A stretch of DNA of 64,000 nt from Aporrectodea caliginosa (GCA_020284085.1 JACEVL010000207.1:212001-276000), one strand, 5' to 3'; numbered from the stretch's first letter, positions 25,365 through 38,554 are shown. The notes: generated from the letters alone by a model not told the origin. A program made the numbers and translations.

Positions 25365-28300
25365 GGCTGTCAGAAGAACACAAGTATTACAGAGTCACTT
25401 GGTAAGTGTTTTCTATGGTCATAATTTTTCATTATGTATTAATTTATTATTTATATTAATAATTTGTATATGATATGTTCGTGTTGATATTATATATACT
25501 GTGTTATATAACTAAATATTTATAACTATATGTTACTTTACATAATACACAGTGAGACTCATCCGTAGTATGCTACTTAGAGAAAAGAAGAAAGCAGTCC
25601 CTTAAGTTAGCCCTGAAGCAACCATGGGTATGAAGCGTTGGAGACTTCATTTTTTAGCCACATATAGATATCCTTGTCTTTGGCAGATGTTAGTTATGTT
25701 GTTCTCTGCAAAAGTCATAAGCCTGCTTCACTTTCAAGGGCTAATGCTAGAAAAAGAAACACAGTATTGTTAATCTCTTGTAACCAATACCGACAGCTCT
25801 GTAATGATGGAGCTATATAAATGTCTAGGTGGTTAGTGGTTACATTACGTTACAGGCATTTCGGCAGATGTCGTCAAGTGCGTCGTCGACCGAAGATGTG
25901 ATAATCGAGAAAATCGGTGACAAAGGAGTGATAACCTTGAACCGACCAAAGGCTCTGAATGCTCTGGACTTGTCGATGATTAGGAAAATCCACCCTCAGC
26001 TGAAGGTAGTTGACGTCTTTGTCAATTGGAGATTTATATAGCACCGCTCAAACAGCAAAGCAGATCAGAGGCGCTCTCTGCGCTAACCTGTATGATGATA
26101 AGTGTCATTTTGAACTAGACTAATACATTAGTTAATCTTTGTGCATTTGCCATTCGAAAATGTCATACTTGTTGCTGTAATGTGTGTGAGCATCTTCAAG
26201 AGGAAGTGCCTTATTAATATCAAAGTGTGTGTATGCTTGCCTTGATTCATTTGTTTATTACGAGGATTTATATAGCGCCCCTTCAAGGTTACTACTCAGG
26301 AGCGCTCCCGACCCAACCTCAGGTAAAGAAGAGAGTTTTAAGATTGGAATAGAACACGTCGGAGGTGATCCTGGGCAGAATACCGTACATGTGTTGTTAT
26401 TTTTGTTGTTGTTATGTGATGTTTTGCCCTTGTGTTGCAGAAATGGAATGATGAGTTATCGGTCAAGTTTGTGATAATCAAAGGCACTGGTGACAAAGCT
26501 TTCTGTGCCGGAGGAGACATTCGAGGTAGAAGCCACCAAGATTTTTCCATCGCCAGTTGTGATTTTTGTGTGTATGGTAAACCCATTGACCATCTGAGAG
26601 CATACACTTTATTCTGCAAATTAACGTTTATACATCATATCAAGTTTCTTTTGATTGATTGATTGATCTGGATCTCGGGTGATTTAAAGCTTATGAACTC
26701 TAACACAAATACCCTGGTACGAATTATCAAGCCGCCGCGTAGGGACCCTGGGTCCTTCACTCAAGATGCAGACAAAGACTGTTGTATGGCTTGTAAAGAT
26801 AAAGATATTGCGATACTGAACACTGGAAAAAGTGTTTCATTGCATGTGCATTTTGCAACGATTTTTAAAACATGTTGAATGATAGTAGCAAAATAGAAAC
26901 AAAGATAGCTTCGAAGATATAATTTTTACTGTTTTCTGATTATTTTAGCTATTGCAGATGCCAAGACGTCATCGGATAAGAGCGTGCAGAAGGATTTTTT
27001 CCGAGAGGAATACATGTTGAACAACGCAATTGGTATTCCACTTTCCATATACCATAGCTGATTGTAAAGTAGCAACGCTTCAGAATTCGTTCTGATTACA
27101 TATTCAATGAGTCACTGCTAGTAAAATCGATAGATTGCAAGATTCTTTTGATCACACCGCTGTGTTTTCTTTAATTTCCTGGCCATTCTGTGTTATATTT
27201 GGGATTTGAATTCTTAGCAGTATGTTGTTGGCATGGTAGCCAAGTGGTTTTGAGCTTTAGGCTTGTTATGCTGAGAGATGAGGTTCAAGCCTTCCCTGAG
27301 ATGGTTACTCTGTGGTGACTGGAGCAAGTCTTGCTCACAATTGCTTCTGATTCAGAGTTACTGACTTTATGGTGTAATAAATGGATATAATAATAATAAA
27401 TCATCATCAGTTCCTGATGTCAGCCATTCGGCGGCGATGAGTAAAAATAAATGATCTCCAATGTCCTCGTCATGGAAATAATAATAAATTGTATGTCATG
27501 TAAACTGTAGAGCTGCACAGTTGAACATTGGCTGTGTACTTGAGATACAGTTGTCATGGTGACAGTTTTGCCAAGGCATCCTTCAACACCAGTGGCACAC
27601 TTTAAGATTTGTACTGCAACTGTCATAATCAGTTACAGCTTTCAACAGGTATGCCATGCATTTACTAAACTCGTTCCTTACATGACCTGCAGACTTATTG
27701 ATCAGAACACTGTAGATTTTGTTTAACTGGTTTCAGGAACACTCAAAGTGCCGTGGATAGCTCTGATTGATGGCATTACAATGGGTGGGGTAAGATCATA
27801 CAATTCCAAACTTATTGCACATCATGTAATCCATAGATCCTTTTTTGTGAGGATGGAATAAAATCCAGCAGCCATACTAAAGTGTAATCCTTGTTTTCGA
27901 GCAATAATGTAGCATGTAAGTATAAACTTTATTAAGTGCCTAGGTGGTATATTAGCGGAGATGCGGTGTACTTAGCACATATGTGGTGTATTTAGTTATA
28001 TTAAGTTGTGCTCTACAAATGTGGTAAACAGCACTGCTTTGAGAAGTATGCCGTGCCAGACCTTGCTGAGACAGAAATTAAGTTACTTTCTTAAGCAGAT
28101 TCTTAGTTTAACTTGAGTTAATGATACAACTAAATCTTGGCTTTACAGTTTTCTTGGGAGACGTGTTGTAGCTATTTTGCATTGGATGTTGATATCTTTT
28201 AAACATTCTTTGTTTCTTCTGTTTTTACTTAGGGTGTTGGACTGTCAGTTCACGGACGATATCGTGTGGCAACAGAGAGGACCCTTTTTGCTATGCCAGA

Positions 28301-31243
28301 AACTGCCATTGGTAAGGAAACAAAGCGTTCTTACGCTGTCCTAATTCCTGTCAGAGTTTCTGTTTCTCAAGTAATTATAGGAGAAGGATTTCAGTCTTCT
28401 TAGCTGTTGGTCTTTTTTCTGAAGGGTTATTGGTTCTCTCCTGTCTACTGGTAATCAGACTGTGTTATAATTTCAAGAATTGTCAGAAGTAGCCTTTTAA
28501 TCTGGTGATTGCAGGACACTACAAGTAACTAGTTCTGCATTTGATTATAGTACATGTATTATTGAATTTCATTTAATGACTTGAATGAGCAGCAATCTTA
28601 CGAGTTACTTGAATTGTAGAATTTTTATTCTTCAACAATCTTTCTATTTTAGGGCTTTTTCCAGATGTAGGTGGTGGGTACTTTCTTCCACGTTTACCTG
28701 GAAAGCTGGGAATCTATCTAGCCCTTACAGGGTTTCGGCTGAAGGGGCGAAATGTGCACGGGGCTGGAGTTGCAACCCATTTTGTGGAATCAAAAAAGGT
28801 ATATTTGGTTCATTTTCAGTAATTTCTGAACTTTCATGAAACTGTATCTGTGTTTGTGTGAAATGGCTGTTAACCTTGGAGTTAGACCTTTCTGGATTCT
28901 TGTGAATATTGTATGTGTAGTTAGTTCTGCATATGCACTTTAATTTGTGCTTCTACAGGTTACTTCTGAAACAATGGGTGCTCAAGGTGAAGATTGCAAG
29001 CTTTAAATTTCAGAGACAGGATTTGGTCTAATTTCCCACTGTTTTCTGTTGTAGATCGCTGACCTGGAGAAAGAACTGCTTGCTCTAAAGTCAGTGACTG
29101 TGGACGAAGTTGACAAAATACTTAGTTCATTCCACAACCAGGCTAGTGTGTCCAACAGATTTTGAGCTGATTTTAACGTCAGAATTGTGATCGTAAGCAA
29201 ACATCTGGAGAACCTGTAGAAAAATTGGCGCGAAAGCTACAATTTTTAAGTGGAATGACCACTGACAATGAAAATTAAGCCATAAAATTAAGCCATAATC
29301 TTAACAATGCATGTGCTAATAAACACAAGTTACCAACACTGCCTGTAACAAGTAATACCAGCAGTTCCTTTTGAAAGCAAAAATCGTGATTGCACATTTT
29401 ATAGTCTTTGTTGCCCATCATAGGAATCCTGCACGCTGTAAAAGTCTTCGGAGAATAAGGAGATTAGTTTTCAAAATATGTATTGTATGCACACAATTAC
29501 TTGCATGTATCTGTACGCGACTGCAGACACCCGCCTCTTCAATGACGTTATGAACAACCCATCGCACGTTCTACACGGACTGCTGCCCCAGATAAAACAG
29601 ACCCCATACCTACTGCGCCCAAGAGCCCACAATAGGGTAATACCACAAGCGGACACTCTGGCACGTAAAACATTTATATTGCGGATGATTTACGCATGCG
29701 TTTAATGCCGAGGATAGATAGCACACCAAAACTTTTATGACATGTTAGGTTAGCCCAACACATAAATGTGATTCTCTTGTAAACCAAAATGCGGTTAGCA
29801 ATTGGTATAATAAAGGATATACTTACTTACTTACTTTTGTAGAGCACATTTTAAGAAAGTAAAACAAGCGCTGAAAGCTCTCAAAGTGCTGACTTGTGTT
29901 TCTTTCTTGTGTTTAGTGTACCTTAGACAAAGACAAACCATTTGTTCTGGCTGAGCATTTGAGCAAAATCAACCAGCTGTTCAGTGGTGAAACTTTGGAA
30001 GAAATCTTTGCCAACCTAAAGCAAGACCAGTCAGACTGGGCCAAATCCCAGCTGGATATTCTCAAGAAAATGGTAACTTGTTACAGTAATTGTTACATGA
30101 GCATAAATGTTTTAGATTTCTGAGAAGAAGAATCTGGTAAACTGGCAAATTTTCCAGCCCTAAATTAAAAAAAATTAAAGCTACTTTATAGTTTCAGTGA
30201 CAGTTGGGATTAACTTAACGGAAGAAAATTATGACAAAAGAACTTTTGTGGTGGAATCCAAATTTTGCCAGTTTTAGTGTAGTCTCCACTTATTACACAG
30301 GTGTTTGTTCAAGATTGCAACGTGATTGGACTTTGTCAAATGCTGCTCTCTTAAAACTTGAATGATGAGCTGCATTGGTTTCCCAGTCATTTTAGTGCTC
30401 TTTTGTCATTAATGTGTTAAGCACAACCAACAGTAACGTATGTAACTTGGAGAATAGCCTCACTACAGATGACCCTGATATGATCTTAAGATGCATCCAT
30501 GTGCATTGGCTTTTCCTAGTTGATTATGTAACAGCTGTTTACAATGTTTTATTACATAAATTGTGTTCTTATCAACTGTTTTCAGTCACCTACCTCAATG
30601 AAAGTGACACTGCGTCAGTTGCAAGAGGGCGCTCATCTCAACCTTCAACAAGACCTTCAAATGGAGTATCGACTGAGCCAACGAACCATGCTTGGCAACG
30701 ACTTCTTTGAAGGAGTGCGAGCTGGTAAGGGCTGCCACAACAGAGCTGCTATTTTAATACACACGCTGTATCATTTATATCAAACCCTTTACCTATCTAG
30801 CAGATTTTGACAAGACCTACAGTTCACTGGGCTTGGATTGAAACAATATTTGGTTAGATCTTGAAAGGGCACTAAACAATTGCAAGTTTTAACTTCAGAT
30901 TGTTTTAACTCCCATTCCATAGATGGAAGAGTAAATTTTAAAAACACATACCCACTTTATTTTGTCAACAGATTGTACCAAAAAGATGAAATCATTAACA
31001 CAGTTCATTAAATAAATAAATATGGTATCGAATTTTCCACAGTATGTTTCTGCACACTATAATAATCTAAAATGGTCTATAACCCAACCTATAGTTCATT
31101 TTAAAAAATTGCTTTTATTTTCAGTGGTCATCGACAAAGATCAGAATCCCATTTGGAATCCAGCGACAATAGAGGGCGTAACTGCTGAAGCCATCAACAA
31201 TTACTTTTCGCCTCTGCCTCCAGATCAAGAACTGAAACTCTAA
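25365..31243 (+). CDS. HIBCH: 3-hydroxyisobutyryl-CoA hydrolase, mitochondrial
   Basis: Coding exons: 25365-25401, 25856-26005, 26441-26525, 26949-27032, 27737-27789, 28233-28311, 28653-28798, 29055-29147, 29917-30072, 30586-30724 and 31125-31243 (TAA). Phase holds throughout. From the Met at 25868 the product is 363 aa; human HIBCH is 386 with its leader. The 25365 exon reads [12 protein letters not shown], an Arg-rich mitochondrial-leader-like piece; the exon with the first ATG is not found. Crotonase-fold marks: [14 protein letters not shown], oxyanion-hole segments FCAGGDIR and [15 protein letters not shown], and the active-site stretch [21 protein letters not shown] with the Glu and Asp used by this family. 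The C-terminal [12 protein letters not shown] and MEYRLSQ blocks distinguish HIBCH from enoyl-CoA hydratases. It hydrolyses 3-hydroxyisobutyryl-CoA in valine breakdown. The donor at 29148 (GTGTCC) is weak. A LINE end lies in the next intron. Confidence 0.95.
26035..26320. repeat. Two SINE-tail dyads in HIBCH intron
   Basis: 'GATTTATATAGCACCGC ... CAGAGGCGCTCTCTG' (26033-26083) and 'GATTTATATAGCGCCCCTTC ... GGAGCGCTCCCGACC' (26265-26315) match the 3' part of SINE family A. The dyad of AGCGCC with GGCGCT recurs at 15360, 39535, 40705, 42120 and 62590. Confidence 0.6.
27228..27400 (+). mobile_element. tRNA-derived SINE (family C) in HIBCH intron
   Basis: 'GGTAGCCAAGTGGTTTTGAGC' (tRNA-like head), 'GGTTCAAGCC' (B box), then decayed 'GAGCAAGTCTTGCTCACAA' and an ATAATAAT tail near 27390. 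Confidence 0.65.
29517..29835 (+). mobile_element. LINE 3' end in HIBCH intron
   Basis: The + frame encodes '[20 protein letters not shown]', then '[20 protein letters not shown]' and a TAA at 29703-29705. The 3' UTR contains 'AGCAATTGGTATAATAAAGG' and a (CTTA)n tail. The same ending occurs at 37640-37940 and 38600-38720 on the minus strand, so this is one LINE family. 5' truncated. Confidence 0.8.
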
Positions 31244-31419
31244 AACTTCCTCTGCAATTTTAACAGACACAATTCTAATCGTGCAGGTCATACTAGAGGC
31301 AAATGATGGCAACGGAATTCATATCAGCGTTAAGAATTTAGGAATTAATTACAAAACTTTCAAGTTGAAGATAATTTTGAATAATTTATTAATTGCTGTA
31401 AAGCAGTATATTTTTCGTG

Positions 31420-31425
31420 TTTATT
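31420..31425 (-). terminator. Polyadenylation signal of the TBRG4-like gene
   Basis: Minus-strand AATAAA about 46 bp past the stop at 31471-31473. It lies in the 227-bp gap between the stops of two convergent genes; no AATAAA for HIBCH was seen in the same gap. Confidence 0.55.
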
Positions 31426-31470
31426 TTATCAGTGAATGACCAAACAATTCCTAATTGTCTTATACTGTCA

Positions 31471-34400
31471 TTATGACTCGTGCTTAGATACACTCGACTT
31501 GATGCCTTTCAGTTGGTTTTCAGCAGATGTTTCAGAGGCTGAATTGTGAGATTTTTGCCCTTTTGAGTTGGGCTTTTTTGGACTTGTTTTATCTCTCATC
31601 TCTTTTGTGCTTCCAGGTGCTTCCTTTGAAGTCTTTTCCAAAGGTATCTGAGCCATCTTGATATTTTCTGGTGATGAATCAACGTCTAAAATGTCTTTGA
31701 TGGTAGGCCGCACAAAAGTGTTCTTGCTCTCTGGAGTTGCAACTGATTTGGGAATTGGTATAGATTTTATGTCGATAATTGCCTTTTTCTCTTTCTTTAT
31801 TCCCTCTATCACCGCTGGAGTAGTCGGAGAAGGAGTGGCCTTTTCAAAAGCCTTCACTGCAACTGGCTTCGCAGCTAAACTTTGAGGCAGAGTTTGTGCC
31901 AGGCCAAGAGCATCCTTGATTTTCATATTCAGATACTGTACCCGCTGAACTGTGGTCATTTTCATTGTAAATTCGTCATAAGGAATCTAAAACGGCAAAC
32001 AGTACTTCCTCGTAACAATACTTCTCAAAAACTACCAATAACTTGAAAATTAACCGGTACCAGTAGTAGTTGCATACAGTGCCTTAATTCACGACTCGCA
32101 TAGTGGATGGTTTAAGGAGACTGCACTCTCACAGGACAAGTACTTAAAATTTCTTATTTACTACCAATAAAATAGCAGAAGTGGCTATCAAACATTTTCA
32201 AAACCAAGCAAAAAGTTGCTGGAAAAGCCATTTACAAAACTACCCATAACTGACAAATACTGTACCAGGAGGTGCTTTTGTCTCAAGTTTCTGCTTTACC
32301 TATACAGATTCTGAATAATACTAATTATATTTATGATTGAAATAACTGCCAGAGCTCTCTGAACTACGATATCCAGCCCTCCAAGGGGGTTGGAAGAGAT
32401 GGCTGGATGCTCTTGCTCCACATATGCATGTGTCTGACCTGTGCCTGCTGAATAGTAACAGCAGCAAAGTGTTGTTGAAGCACTTCAGAGAGGCACCAGA
32501 TGACGGTTTTAATAGGGATTTTAGACAAAATACCATACCTGCACGATTTTATATCCAAGTGAAGTAAGACATTTTGTGCTGAGAACGCAGAGTCCTGTTG
32601 GATGGACGCTGGTTCCACGTGTCATGTCATCGAATTCCAGCAGCTCGATGGCAACTCTGTAATGCAATTTATTTTTTCTGAACTTTACAGAACCACTGCC
32701 TAATTAAGAGGCTTCCAAACTTTTGTTTAATACCAGTTCAAGCACTAGACCATAGACAAAACATCCAGATATGTACATAAAAAGGAACCACAAGTATTCT
32801 AACGTTGCTTGTGAATCACGTGCATGACTCAAGAATTGTAATTTATATAAAAATGGACAGAGACTTGACAGTTAAGCTATAAAGAGATTGTCTTACCTAT
32901 TGTGATGACAGTTACATCCTAATGTTTGCATGGCGCTTGATGTAACAACCACAAACTTCCCCAACGATCTCTTCACTATTTTATCCTCTCCGGACCACTT
33001 TCACAACCAAAACAATGACCACAAGTAGTTTGCATACCTGCTAACATTTTCTGGAAGGCTTTTACTGGAGTTAAAGGAAGAACCTTTATCTCCAACTGGT
33101 TGTAGTTCACCGGTCGCCTTATGGACTATCACTTCAGCATCTGAAATTAAATAATATGGCAGATAAATGGCTGGTAAATTCTCACAACAAGGTATACTCA
33201 TGATATTACCCAGCAGTGCCCAGCAATTGTGTTTTAAAATTATGCTCAGTGTGCACAGTATTCTAGTGGCTAAGATGATCAATTCAGAGATCAGGGATTC
33301 AAATCCCTGCCAAGACAGAGGTCTTCAAATTTCTGCTCCACTTACAGCCCTGGGAATCTAATTTAACGACCTCTATAGGCCGTTACCATAACGCACTAGG
33401 TATCAATCGATGGTTGCTTTAACTGAAACCATAGTCAGTCAAAGTCCATTAGAGAAGTCCAGCTCTAAATTGGATGGAACTTTGCTAGAAACTAGTACAA
33501 TGTCGGTGTCAAGATCAAATGACAAGGGAGAGGACTGGCCACCCACCCTCATATGCCGAGGCTAAGATATTGAAGTCACTAACACTTCATACTCATGGCT
33601 GCCTTTCAGCTCGAGTGAGTAGTGAGTACTCATCCTCTTCGTTATCATTCCACAGATGCGTTGCACTTGCAAATTGTTACAAGGTGATTGCGTTTAATAC
33701 CAAAAAACTACATGCATATGATGTCCTAATGCTAATTCAGACACCAATGTTCATAAAATTGGAAATAATTTAAAATTCAAGCCCTAAAATGTGTCTTCAG
33801 TTCATACCTACGACAAATCCAGACAATGTCTTAACGTTGGTTCGAACGTATTTCTCTAAGCTTGCCATGTTAGAGAGAGTGTCAATAAGACAGTCGGTCG
33901 AAGTGTTGCGGCTGGGAATTGGAAGCTGAACAGTGTATACAAAGTACATTCAGTTTTGTTAATCACAAAACTATAAAATATATAAAGCAATACTAATTAC
34001 AGTAAGGCATATATTAACTGCCCAAATTTTGCTCAACCTACCTGAATGTGGCAATTACATTTCTGACATGGATAGGACAGGAACCCAAACCTCGGTCCAA
34101 CACAGGGCCAACTAGAATAGGCCCTCTTAAGGTTACCGACCAGAATGATTTTTTCCATATTTATACAGCACCTCCGTACAATGAAGAGAACCAATCACAG
34201 CCTGCCTCAGATGGGGTTTTGAACTTGCCAGTTATGCATTAGAAATCTAGCACTTGACAACCTCTCATAGTGACACAAATGCAGCACTTTGCTCTGTATA
34301 TAAAATATGGGACAATCAGGATTAGGTGCAGATAGCTAGAAAGAAATGATCTAGAGAAAGCTGAAACGGAAAGCTAATGCAGCATTGGGCATACACTAGC

Positions 34401-36282
34401 ACAAGTTTCTGATTCAGAACCAGTTTAACACTATAACGACAAGCTGCATTGGTTTCCTAGTTGCTTTTAGTACACTCTTGTCGTTAAAGTGTTAAAATAG
34501 AAATTTATAAAGTTATAAATCCCAATGCCTTGTACACAAGATCTGTGTGCTTAAAGTATGACTGGTTATTGAAACTATCTCTTGTTACCTGTTTAACAAA
34601 TTCCTCCAGGAGACCATCGGAAAGGAATGGTCCTGAGTAACCAGATAGACCAAATCTGGCAATTGCATTAATATTCATGAGCTTCATATATGCCACAGTC
34701 AGGTTCTGTGATGCCAAAGCTTCTACAACAAACCAAACATTAAAGTTCAATAGCAATTCTAGACTTCAAAATGGATCATACATTGTAAATTGAAAAATTG
34801 TTTGCATAGTTTATAAACAAATATCAGTTATAAAATGAAGTAATGACAATGCCTTTGTTAAATATTCCACGTTACACCGGTTTACACCTGTACGGTTGTA
34901 AAAATGAAACTGTAGACTGGATTGTAAAACGAGAACATGTGGCATCCAGAGATGCATACACCTTGTTTAAGTAGCCTACCTTTGATAGAAGACAGGAAGT
35001 CCTGTGAAAGAACAGAGGACACCATTGAGGGTGTGGCCCGCGACAGAATAAGCAGGCTCCACACTACGTCCAGCCACAAGCGAGGATTAGATCCCCGAAG
35101 TGTCTCCAATTTACTGATGATTTCTGGTAGTCGTTGCGCAACGTGTGAGGGTAGATAGTTGACACACCCAGCTGTAAGCAACAAAGCCGCCCAGCCATCC
35201 AGAGGCACCCCACTGCTCTCAGCTATGAACCTCTCTGCCACTCCATCCATGAGAGTTTGGTCACACCACTGTAGCATTCCAAAGGAACGGAGAACGGTGG
35301 AAAGTTCCTCCAAAGAAGCCTGATCCCCTTTGCACGAAAGCACGCCCTCCACGATTTTACCCATGATATCTTTGTCATATATGTTCAGTTTCGCACAGGC
35401 GTAGGAAAGATTGGCCAGCTGGATCGGAGTTAGATCCAGTGTAAACCGGTTCATGTGGTAGACGAGAGATCGTATCACCGGAATGCTTCGCCGATTTCTC
35501 TTCGCCATCAGATATAGGATTCGGTAAAGATCTTTCACATTCATAGCTTCGCTCAGCTCTAACGTCTTCTGCTCCAGATTCGAAAGCAGTTTCTCCCTGT
35601 CGCTCGGCGCTACGTACAGTACAGAAACCAAGTCTTTGGGGTTCGTTATTTCCACCCATCTCCTCTCAAGTACTGTCATGGCCTCGTCGTACACAGACCG
35701 TCGAAGACTCGTCTGGCTGGATGCCCTGTGCATCTGCACGACTCGAAGCAGTTGCGAAAACTTGAGTCGAAACAGCATTTCCTTAACTCGCATTTCTAAC
35801 TGTATAATAGCATTCTGATCTTCTCTAGTCAGCTGCAGCAGGTAGGAAAGCGATTCTATTAGATTGTAAGGACTAAGGTCAGACACACCCATTTCCAGAT
35901 GACTCATCAGCTGGATGAATCTTCCATCCGTCTCCAGAGCAAGAGCTTTTGAATCATCCTTCAAGTCTGTTAGTCGTCTCAGCACAAGAATCGCCGATTG
36001 TGGATGCAGCTTAGAAGAAACGGCAGCGCTGAGAACATCTTCAGTAGAATTCTTCGCTAATATTGATTCAAGCTCTTGGTTTGCTTTCAAAGGTACTGTT
36101 TTATTTTCCTCCCAGAGCTTTTCGGTTGCTGAAAATGTTCTTGATGTGACAACACATGGTAAAACTCTGTTGTTAATGGTCGACAGCCTCGAAACAGATG
36201 GAATGACTCCATGAATTACAGCTGCCTCCTTGCCCCTTACATTCACCAACAACCTTCCAAATAATGACGCTTGCCGAATCAT
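31471..36282 (-). CDS. TBRG4: FAST kinase domain-containing protein 4-like (TBRG4)
   Basis: Six coding exons on the minus strand: 36282-34980, 34722-34589, 33925-33808, 33140-33038, 32656-32539 and 31986-31471 (TAA). They give 763 aa with every phase consistent. ATG 36282 starts MIRQASLFGRLLVNVRGKEA, a basic N-terminus expected for mitochondrial import. Helical-repeat/FAST_1 segments include LERRWVEI and RNRRSIPVIRSLVYHM; FAST_2 includes MKLMNINAIARF ... YSGPFL; the RAP domain (~552-612) reads RVAIELLEFDDMTRGTS ... LGYKIVQ-IPYDEF. The NINA ... YSGP block and LERRW point to FASTKD4/TBRG4 rather than other FASTKD members. The family binds mitochondrial mRNAs and controls their stability and processing. 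Human TBRG4 is ~630 aa; the surplus is mainly a Lys/Ser/Pro-rich tail of about 130-150 residues after RAP. Confidence 0.9.
33265..33405 (+). mobile_element. SINE (family B) fragment in TBRG4 intron
   Basis: 'TCTAGTGGCTAAGATGATC', B box 'GATTCAAATCCCTGCC' and 'CAAATTTCTGCTCCACTTAC' match family B in forward orientation, followed by 'GACCTCTATAGGCCGTTACC'. It is antisense to the host gene. Confidence 0.6.
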
Positions 36283-36794
36283 CTTACAGGAACTGAATTG
36301 TCATCTATTTTCCAAACAATTTCCATCAACCACTTTCACCTGGCAAAATATTAAACACTCGAAATAAAGTATAGAACTACTCTGTGCCACTAACAAACTA
36401 ATGAAGACTGGTACAAGTACAATAAATAACCAAATCTTCTAAAAATTTGTTAAAGCCTCAAAATAGAATTTGAAAAGAAATCTAATAACAGAAAAGAAAT
36501 ATAATAACAGAAAATGAAGCTTTGCTGTCTGTGATTCACGACGTATGGATAAAACTAAACTTGTATTTAACGCAAAATAAACGACTATAAATGCAATTTT
36601 CGAACTGTATCATTACCCATTCCCAGTAATTCCTGAATTCTGAGCAAAACTGTTCATGCCTTAACTGATCTACTGGACTTCAACCTGGCTCTTCCAATAG
36701 ATTGCGATTATTGATTGCGATGTCACTTGACCAGATCATCAATTGACATCTTGGGCATTATGATAACAGCGCTATAGAAGTCTTTAGATTAGAA

Positions 36795-37945
36795 CTTAAG
36801 TAAGTATATCCTTTATTGGGGGAACGGACATTGTCCCCCCTGGACATTGTCCCCCCTGGACAGTGCTCCCGGACATTGTCCCCCGGACATTGTCCCCCCC
36901 TGGACATTGTCCCCCCGATTTTGCGTAGGACATTATCCCCCCTGGACATTATCCCCCTCTGTGTAAATAGCCTATAGTCTGCATGTCATTGATAAACCTT
37001 AGTTGCCGTTTTGTTGGCTATTTCATTCAGGTGTAGGCCTAAACTTAAAACAAGTCGCTCAGTTAGATAAATACACCCCGGACGCCAAATACTCCACGTT
37101 TTTGTTGCAATATAGGCCTACGGTTGAAACGTCACAACTCACTGAGAAACCATATATATATATACATATTTACATATAGATACATACATATATATATATT
37201 ATATATACATATATATGTATATATGCATATGCACACATATATATACATATATATACTTAGATCCAAATATGTATATATATATATGTGTATATATATATAA
37301 ATACATATATATACAAACATATTTACATATGCAAATATATATATATCCATATATATATATATACATATGTAAATATATATATACTTATATATATATGCAT
37401 ATAAATGTATACTTACACTTACATATACAAAAATATATACACATATACATATACATATATATGTATATATACATATATATATACACATATACATATTTCC
37501 ATAAGAATATTATACGATTATATCTTAGACTGGGGGGATAATGTCCTACCCTGGGGGGGGGGGACAATGTCTAGGGGGACAATGTCCGGGGACAATGTCA
37601 GGGGGACAATGTCCAGGGGACAATGTCCTACACCCCCCTTTATTGAACCAATTGCTAACCGCAATAAAAGTTTTGCGTGCCAGACTGTCTGCAACAGGTA
37701 CAATTCTGTCATATTTACGTGGACGTAGCACATATACTGCAGTTTTAATTGGGGGGCAGTAGGTCATGTAGAACATGGCCTGGATCTGCACGAGCAGCCT
37801 CGAAGAGGCGGGTGTCAGCACTCTGGCATAGTGTTCGAAACTGTGGTTGGTTACGGGGAGGTATCGCAGCCGGACTCAGTCTGGCACACAGCCTTATAGC
37901 GCCATACAACGCTTTAAGATTACTTAGGTCCGACAAATAACTTCA
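36795..37945 (-). mobile_element. LINE 3' end (minus), split by a DNA transposon
   Basis: On the minus strand 37940-37740 encodes 'ADTRLFEAARADPGHVLHDL' and, after a frameshift, 'LRPRKYDRIVPVADSLARKT'. The 3' UTR ('GCAATTGGTTCAATAAAGG') is interrupted at 37637 and resumes at 36818 with 'CAATAAAGGATATACTTAC' and its tail. Same family as 29517-29835. Confidence 0.8.
36819..37637. mobile_element. DNA transposon (819 bp) with iterated GGACATTGTCC termini
   Basis: The left end has seven or more units of the type GGACATTGTCCCCCC within ~140 bp. The right end has the complementary orientation, units of GGGGGACAATGTCC, over ~110 bp, so the ends form long imperfect inverted repeats. An 8-bp duplication CTTTATTG flanks it (36811-36818, 37638-37645). 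The core is unique sequence (36960-37140) and an AT/ATAC-rich satellite (37145-37500). There is no transposase ORF; long ORFs over the ATAC tract are artefacts. Non-autonomous; superfamily not assigned (8-bp duplication fits hAT or Kolobok-independent groups). Confidence 0.8.
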
Positions 37946-38554
37946 TTTCTTACAGAATGCAAGCGGCGTTGCGAATAAAAGACGCGGTTTTTAATTTAAA
38001 ACACTAATAATGAAGTTTGTCACATCTTGCGATGTGAAGGTTAGAGCAAGTGAGCGATAATAAAGATCCTCGACAGTCATAGTGCCTCGGCCAAAAGATG
38101 TAGAATATTGGGATGGGCCAATTATTAATTAATGGTTCCGGATTTTGGACTAATTGGTTTTAATCAGAATCGGCGATCCCAGACCTTAAAAACCGATTAA
38201 CAAAAAATAATATTTTTTAACAGGAAATATCTTCTTTCATTAATACAGAAATAGTGTGGCGAAAACGACAGCCGTGGGGCAGGTCTCCGGTATCTCTCTC
38301 TTTAATGTTCACCAGGATAGCTCTTCGGAGTCTTCCCTGTTCTTCGTCCGTTCGCTGGACTCGGCCTTTCCCGTCGGGCAAAGGACTTAACGGTGCCACC
38401 GACGATGCCTAACACTAGGTTAACTAGGAAGACGGCAACGACACGGATCAACACAGCAGATTGTTTTATTAATGTCGAACAGCTTAAACACTACAACTCT
38501 GGCTTAACTCTCATTAACTGAACGACCCAAACTTGGGAGGGAAATTTTTACGCA

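Noticed and set aside
34937..36214. Plus-strand ORFs opposite TBRG4
   Set aside because: They are antisense shadows of a 434-codon exon with clear FASTK family motifs.
37132..37728. Several ~100-codon frames rich in Ile and Tyr
   Set aside because: They come from the ATAC/AT satellite in the core of a DNA transposon.
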